Positions 59,101 through 64,000 of a DNA stretch of 64,000 bases are shown here, piece by piece (the stretch's first letter is position 1; each line of letters starts with the position of its first letter). The notes under the pieces were generated by a model. It made no database searches, was not told the DNA's origin, and saw nothing but the letters and a program-made list of their open reading frames with translations. The stretch is from Ignelater luminosus. Lineage: Eukaryota; Arthropoda; Insecta; Coleoptera; Elateridae. The stretch is from contig VTPC01000026.1 of assembly GCA_011009095.1 (NCBI GenBank), positions 18,208 through 82,207 on the forward strand. Direction: 5' to 3'. The position numbers were made by a program, and so were the translations under genes.

Positions 59101-59627
59101 CCAATAAAAACTAACTTCACTTAAACTAACTTTCTTACTTTATTACTTTGATTCTGTTGCACTCCAGTAGGAGATGTAACTCGGCCCAAATGCGACACAA
59201 CTATACAATGCTCAACATTATGTCCATTTTTCGCACACTTATCCATTGCTTGATCGCATATGCTTTTAAGGGCTAAATGTTTTTCACCTCTCCACACACC
59301 ATCTGCAGTAACCAATACACGAGCTTGACAGTCCATTATTCGTTCCGAAAACGAATCAGAGGAAAATCCTGCAAACTAATATTCGTTTATGTATAGATAT
59401 CATTTTTCAATCATGCAAAATTGCTACTAACCACTAAAGAATGTACAGCACCAATTCTTGCGCATGCTAAAAGTGTCACAACACCTTCAAGTATCATAGG
59501 CATGTAAACAGCAACACGATCACCTTTCTTAATTCCTTTACTTTTAAGGACGTTGGCAAATTTACATACTTCTTCGAGAAGTTTTTTGTATGTGAGACGA
59601 CTGTAGTCATCTGGGTGATTTCCTTCC
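53139..59627 (-). CDS. AcCoAS: Acetyl-CoA synthetase, seven exons, 5' end missing
   Basis: Exons 59627-59432, 59375-59139, 59077-58769, 58112-57979, 54082-53893, 53828-53639 and 53584-53139 are all GT-AG and in phase, giving the last ~566 residues of a protein of about 700 (compare human ACSS2, 701). It activates acetate with ATP and CoA to acetyl-CoA in cytosol and nucleus. Motifs: the AMP-binding loop [42 protein letters not shown], the hinge region YYCTGDG, and SGKIMRR with the catalytic Lys in the last exon. The first exon listed starts in phase 2 (last base of a codon, probably Trp). The N-terminal ~105 residues were not found in 59628-64000 and probably lie past the edge. The 3.9 kb intron 57978-54083 carries several mobile elements. 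Confidence 0.94.
55690..55985 (+). mobile_element. LINE C-terminal fragment in acetyl-CoA synthetase intron
   Basis: Contains [11 protein letters not shown] and a following Cys-rich remnant in the plus strand, the end of a LINE ORF2. It shares at least 300 bases of similar sequence with the minus-strand fragment at 50390-50690, so both come from one family. Confidence 0.6.
56022..56260. mobile_element. Foldback MITE, near-perfect 239 bp palindrome
   Basis: Left arm 56022-56131 (110 bases, beginning TACAGGGTGTTTCATTAAT) is the reverse complement of right arm 56151-56260 with only a few mismatches (for example ATGTGTC against ATATGGC, and CTAAGC against CTGAGC). A loop of about 19 bases separates them. 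TA dinucleotides at the edges fit a Tc1/mariner-type insertion. It is non-coding and lies in the acetyl-CoA synthetase intron. The loop itself carries a second CACCCTGTA copy of the end motif. Confidence 0.9.
56750..57450 (+). mobile_element. Ty3/gypsy fragment, integrase C-terminus
   Basis: Frameshifted plus-strand pieces: [22 protein letters not shown] at about 56990-57040, then [18 protein letters not shown] and [15 protein letters not shown] at 57060-57160, then the tail frame 57265-57450 ([17 protein letters not shown]). This matches the integrase end of K02A2.6-type gypsy polyproteins. Upstream pol and terminal repeats are missing. Confidence 0.72.
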
Positions 59628-60702
59628 CTGAAAATAGAAGTGAACATTAATTACGTATCAACAAAGAAATTTTTAAAATGAAGTTAATTGCTTATATAGC
59701 AAATACTCTAGTTTGCTTTTTCACGTCGTCCTAATTTCAGCTCTAAGGAAATTATTTTAGTGCAATCTAAAAGGGCTTAAACTTGATTTAGAAGCTGTTT
59801 TTGAATAAAATTTAAAAATGTGCAAGGAGTAACATGTGGAGGCTAATAATGCCGGTTACTTTATGCACGGGTAAAATGGCTACCCAGCAAAAATAATTTT
59901 GTATTTGAACAACTGACAACTCAGTATTCTTTCTTCTTTCTGTGCCATTCTTTATTGGGTATTAGCGCTTTTCTTCAATATTCCGATTAGGCGTGTTTAG
60001 TATACTACAGAAGTAGCATGTAGCTTGGGGTGGAATCAGAATTACCAGACATATTCAAGGATATCACTGTACAAGGTAATTTCGTACCCCTTAACGGGTT
60101 ACCATTGTCTTCGAAAAAAAAAACAACTTAGATGAACTGAGTCCCAGAATTCTATCACAATTTGATGAATCTTAAATAAAATTTAACAAAAAAAAGAAAG
60201 AAAGAAATTTCTGTATGTCTTTTACGTGTTTAAATGGAAACTTTGGGCAACTCAGGGTAAAAACATGATAAGATCAATCCTTGCTCTTAAACAAATCTTC
60301 TAACGTTTTACTAGAAATGTTATCTAGATGTACTCGACTGCATTCGAATAGCTTTTAGATAGCTTTCAATTTTCTGAGTTTCTCTGTAATACCAGGTAAA
60401 AATAGTACAAGTGATAATTAATTTTTTGACTCTCTAGCATCGTTCGGGTTTCATTCAAGCGAAATTAATAGAATTCTACTTCAAGCACTAACAGACTTCT
60501 GTTCTCTGAATAAATAAACTGTTAAATAAACTGGGGCGACAATAAAAACTCGAAGCCAAAACTTGAAGTGCAAAAATCTTGAAGAGCTTTTGATCTAGAT
60601 CTAGATTATGACCCTTCAGAAACCAAAGTTATGCCTAGTGTTTGACAGTGTTTAAGAGATGGTTGTGAAGGTCCTGCTGCTGTCCCGTCGGGGCTTGCGC
60701 CA

Positions 60703-61407
60703 GTGCCCGATTTCCTATTTCTTGTTGTTGCCCGAGTTCACGCTATGTTTGGAGATCGAAAATATCCGGCGGACGCAACACTTTCCTCACTAGTGCTGTC
60801 CACTGTCCTTGATTTCCTAAGGCTCCGTCTATTAAACGTCTTCCGGTGTAGGAAGTTAATAGGTTTGCTGTCCTTGAAGTCCCCCTCCCTCATAGTCATT
60901 GTTTCACCTTACTGGCTGCACCAAAGCACGCTGTGGTGTGATCCTGATACAGGCCATCTGTATTCGTCACGAACCCACTCCAGAGGTGCATTATTTATTT
61001 GCAGTTATTGTGTGCTGCACAACAACCAAGGCTATTATTTAGGCGTCATTATTTACGCCGCCTGCCGACACACACACATTTCAGTCAATACGCAGACTCC
61101 TACTACTACTACAAATACAGCTACACCATCCGCCATCCCAGCTTCATTTCTCATCTTCAGTGATCGCAGTCACTACAAACTGATCTCTTCCGATGTATCC
61201 ACCCAAATGCAATTATGCCTATTCGACCAAAGAAGAGAAAGGCATCTGCTTATGCAGAAAGTAACTTTAAAGACAACGCACACAGAAATCATCGCAATCG
61301 GTACCATCGTGTCCCTACAAGACGTCTACAGGATGTTGTTCATCTTTATTCACCTGTCCTTTATATTGAACAGATCTTTTCTATATTTAGTATCAGATCC
61401 TCTATGA
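60703..61407 (+). other. Unassigned open frame of 234 codons
   Basis: The longest unexplained frame in the window, in a block (60650-61330) of higher GC content than its neighbours. The predicted protein starts MPDFLFLVVARVHAMFGDRK, has a Thr-rich run (TPTTTTNTATPS, about residues 131-142) and several hydrophobic stretches, but no domain I know. An overlapping frame at 61215-61436 competes with it. No splice sites or neighbours support it. It may be part of an old mobile element read in a chance frame. Confidence 0.2.
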
Positions 61408-61539
61408 CTGGTGGTGTCCATCCAAAGATAATATAAACATAGAAGACTTTTGTCTACTAAACACTCAAATCATTTTATGGTGAGTCGTTAGCTGAGTGTA
61501 AATTTTTCTTCTTCTAGTGTTATACCTTTTCAATTTCAA

Positions 61540-61690
61540 ATTGGACTAATCAACTTCAAGTTGAGACCAATCCACTTTAAATTGAGACCAATCTGAATTC
61601 AATGTCAAGTTGATTAGGCTCAATTTGCACTTGATTGATCTCAATTTGATTGGTCTCAATTCGAAGTTGATTAGTCCGATTGGAAATTGA
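61540..61690. repeat. Short interspersed 21-bp repeats forming an inverted pair
   Basis: Variants of TTGAGACCAATC and its complement GATTGGTCTCAA occur repeatedly. The left half has GGACTAATCAACTTCAAGTTG (61542) and TTGAGACCAATC (61562, 61583); the right half has GATTGGTCTCAATTCG and AGTTGATTAGTCC (61648-61678), which are the reverse complement. The block is about 150 bases. Confidence 0.75.
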
Positions 61691-64000
61691 TTGGTCCTAA
61701 TTTGAGCTTGGGGAAGTATAGTTCTGACTTGAGATTAATGTCCCACTTTTGCGTTGAGAAAATGCAAAAACTCGAGAATGCCATTTAACATTCAACTATA
61801 CGTAGTCCCCAACCAAGGTGATAAGAATTGTTTCCTCTGGAACCGTAGACTCTTCATTTGATATGAGTCATTGTATCCTAGAAAAAGCTGGACGGACGAG
61901 GTGGAACACGAGGCCAAATCCATCCTGATCCAAGCATCGGACGAGGACATTGCTTGTGCTTTATGTCTCACTCTTCTTTTCCATGAAAACTGCAGAAACT
62001 GATTCCTGACTAAACAAGTAGTCGTTTAGTGGAACTCATCTGATTACATCAGATATTGGTAAAGGCGCTGCAAGGCTTCTGTTGTTCCACGGGCTGAAAT
62101 ACCACATCTTACTTGAATTCCATTGGAAAGAAAAGGGCGTTCACAGCATGGATGTCTCACCCAGAAGTTACGTTGGATTTCCTTGAAATATCTTTTTCCA
62201 TCTTGAAACTCTCTAAAGAAGGTGGATGTTTCACAGCTGTCGCGTATGATCGAAAAAACAGAAGATACCGTTGATGGGTGTTCGGAGAGACTTTTTTTCA
62301 ATAAAAAATAGGCTGGTGCAGTTAGTGCCTTTAATATCGTGTTCGCCTCTCTTGATCTTCCCAAATAAAGGTTGGATAAAGAAAACTTACGAGTGGAAGC
62401 TAGTGTGATCAAACTTCAAGAAGATGTGAGATAAGCTCTCTGGATGGGGCATATCAAAAAATGCCCTGCCTTACACTATACTGTGCACAGACTGCAAAGG
62501 CAACTGCCAGCATCAGAGGTCAATTCTGTACGTTGCTTTAACTGATTTTATTTTTCTCAGTTCCACTATGGTTGATGACATGTACAATTGAGAGCTCATG
62601 AGCGATGACTATTTTTTTTTAATTTTTCTGTTGTTTTTACTTGTTTTGTGTAACAAAGTACACATATTGCCTAAACCATACTTATACTTGGTTTGCTGTC
62701 GTTTCATTTTAAAAGCATAGTTACTGTTTGTCACCTTTACAGCTCATTTACTGTGTGTATTGGCTTTTTATGTATAAGTTAGTATAATTTGACACTTCAA
62801 CAATTAAAATCGACCGAAATATACAAAACTCGGAAGAATTGACCGCCACGCCATCTTGAACCTAAAGAACAGAAAGCCTTCAGCTGTACGACTCAAATTC
62901 TCTTTTCTTTGTTTTCCTTCGAGGCCTTTAAGTTGTAAAGATGCATGTATCGTCTTTTATGTTATAAGTATTACGAGTTGGGTCTTTGGCTTTATCTTGA
63001 CTTGTAGTCTAGTGCATATTTTGATTTTGTGTAAAAACTGTGTTTTTTTCCTTTTCTCTTAATTTAACGTACTATCTTACAGTGGCCGTGGTTAGCGTGG
63101 GGTATACTTTCCAATTGCTTTCATCGTTTTAATACTCTCATGGTAAATTTGACTGATTCATTGTTAGTTTAGAACTCTCAATAATTTGGGTTGTGGAATA
63201 TACTTAAAAGAGGGTTTCGGTCGTTTTGATACCTTAGTCCAAGACGTAATAATATGTAAAAGTCTCTGTAGTATTTCGGAATCCACATTTTTTTTTACGA
63301 GGGGAGTTGTCGCCGACGAGCAAGGAAACTGCTTTTTACAAGGTAATAGCGTACAGTTAATGCTCAATGAGAATCTATCTCGCAAATTTTGGGTCTTCGG
63401 AATTTCCATAATTTCTCAACAACTGGTTAATCAGCAGGTATACATGTTAACATGTATAATTTAATGATATCAATGTTCCTCTTTGTAAATACAATACTAT
63501 AATTTTCATTATGTTTGTTGTAAAGTTTCGTATTTGCTTCTGACTTTGACCCGACACACGTAAATTTGCTCCGACTTTGACCTGACAGGCAAATCGATGC
63601 TTTTACCTCATTTACATTGTTAATCAATTGATTACCTGCTGTTCTGCATACAACGTAATTTCCGTAATGTAAAAGGTTTTCTTTTATAATGGCTTTAAGC
63701 GTGTATATGACGAATGCTTTTAAATACTAACACATAAAAAAGGTGAAATTATCAAAATGATAGAAATTAAAATAAATATCTAAGTCTTGTTTTGCTACGT
63801 AATTATCTAGTACCGAAGTATGTTAATAATGAAATATTACTAGTGTCCTTGAATGTTCAAAATAATGACTTTTGTCAATGAAACAATTAAACTACTCCTT
63901 TTTAGTCAAGTATTACACTAAAATATTTAGGACGACTTATACTGTATGTCTCCACTTTGCTATACAACATTTCAAAACTGACAAGAATAGATACTAAATT

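Larger units (their letters stand above)
59628..64000. other. Long 5' intron or intergenic stretch at the right edge
   Basis: If acetyl-CoA synthetase has its N-terminal exon(s) beyond the edge, this is intron. I found no exon with the expected N-terminal residues. It holds the unassigned frame at 60703-61407, the inverted-repeat block at 61540-61690 and a minus-strand frame at 62412-62044 that I do not recognise. Confidence 0.35.

Overview
The window is AT-rich animal DNA, and everything in it points to an insect: multi-exon genes with GT-AG introns, a CYP9-type cytochrome P450 (an insect family), and a dense mix of insect-type transposable elements (pogo/Tigger-like, mariner, piggyBac, PIF/Harbinger, hAT-like MITEs, Ty3/gypsy, Ty1/copia, APE-type LINEs). 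A beetle is plausible, but the sequence alone does not fix the order. All coding calls come from reading translated exons and splice sites by eye; no database was searched.

Layout. 1-945: degraded LINE endonuclease (minus). 945-6818: nothing convincing. 6819-9186: internally deleted pogo/Tigger-like element. 9690-10316: broken piggyBac. 10400-11725: two out-of-order pieces of a Ty3/gypsy element (minus). 14566-14985: broken mariner-like transposase. 19025-20085: intact two-exon gene for an unrecognised 289-residue coiled-coil protein (minus). 22170-24830: a mariner C-terminal fragment, a seven-unit ~162 bp satellite-like array and an old mariner. 25600-26640: LINE remains. 28600-37320: complete seven-exon PRP4 kinase gene (PRPF4B, plus), with a 5.6 kb intron holding a PIF/Harbinger element that itself contains a duplicated 1.3 kb repeat and a hAT-like MITE. 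40309-40715: pogo-like MITE. 41054-42889: inositol monophosphatase (minus). 43189-45137: CYP9-like P450 (minus), very close upstream of the phosphatase. 46286-52400: copia, gypsy and LINE remains. 53139-59627: acetyl-CoA synthetase (minus), lacking its first ~105 codons, which probably lie beyond the right edge; its introns carry a near-perfect 239 bp palindrome, a LINE end and a gypsy integrase fragment. 59628-64000: mostly non-coding.

The five host genes are housekeeping or detoxification genes: a splicing kinase, inositol recycling, P450 oxidation, acetate activation and one unknown. They do not form a common pathway or operon. The only notable gene proximity is the head-to-tail P450/phosphatase pair, separated by about 300 bp.

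I found no clearly new multi-gene system. The most unusual things are the four-level nesting in the PRPF4B intron, an antisense transposase inside the intron of the Harbinger partner gene, the alternating satellite array flanked by mariner pieces, the long palindrome in the acetyl-CoA synthetase intron, a possible mitochondrial leader on the phosphatase, and a duplicated C/EBP-like motif upstream of the P450.
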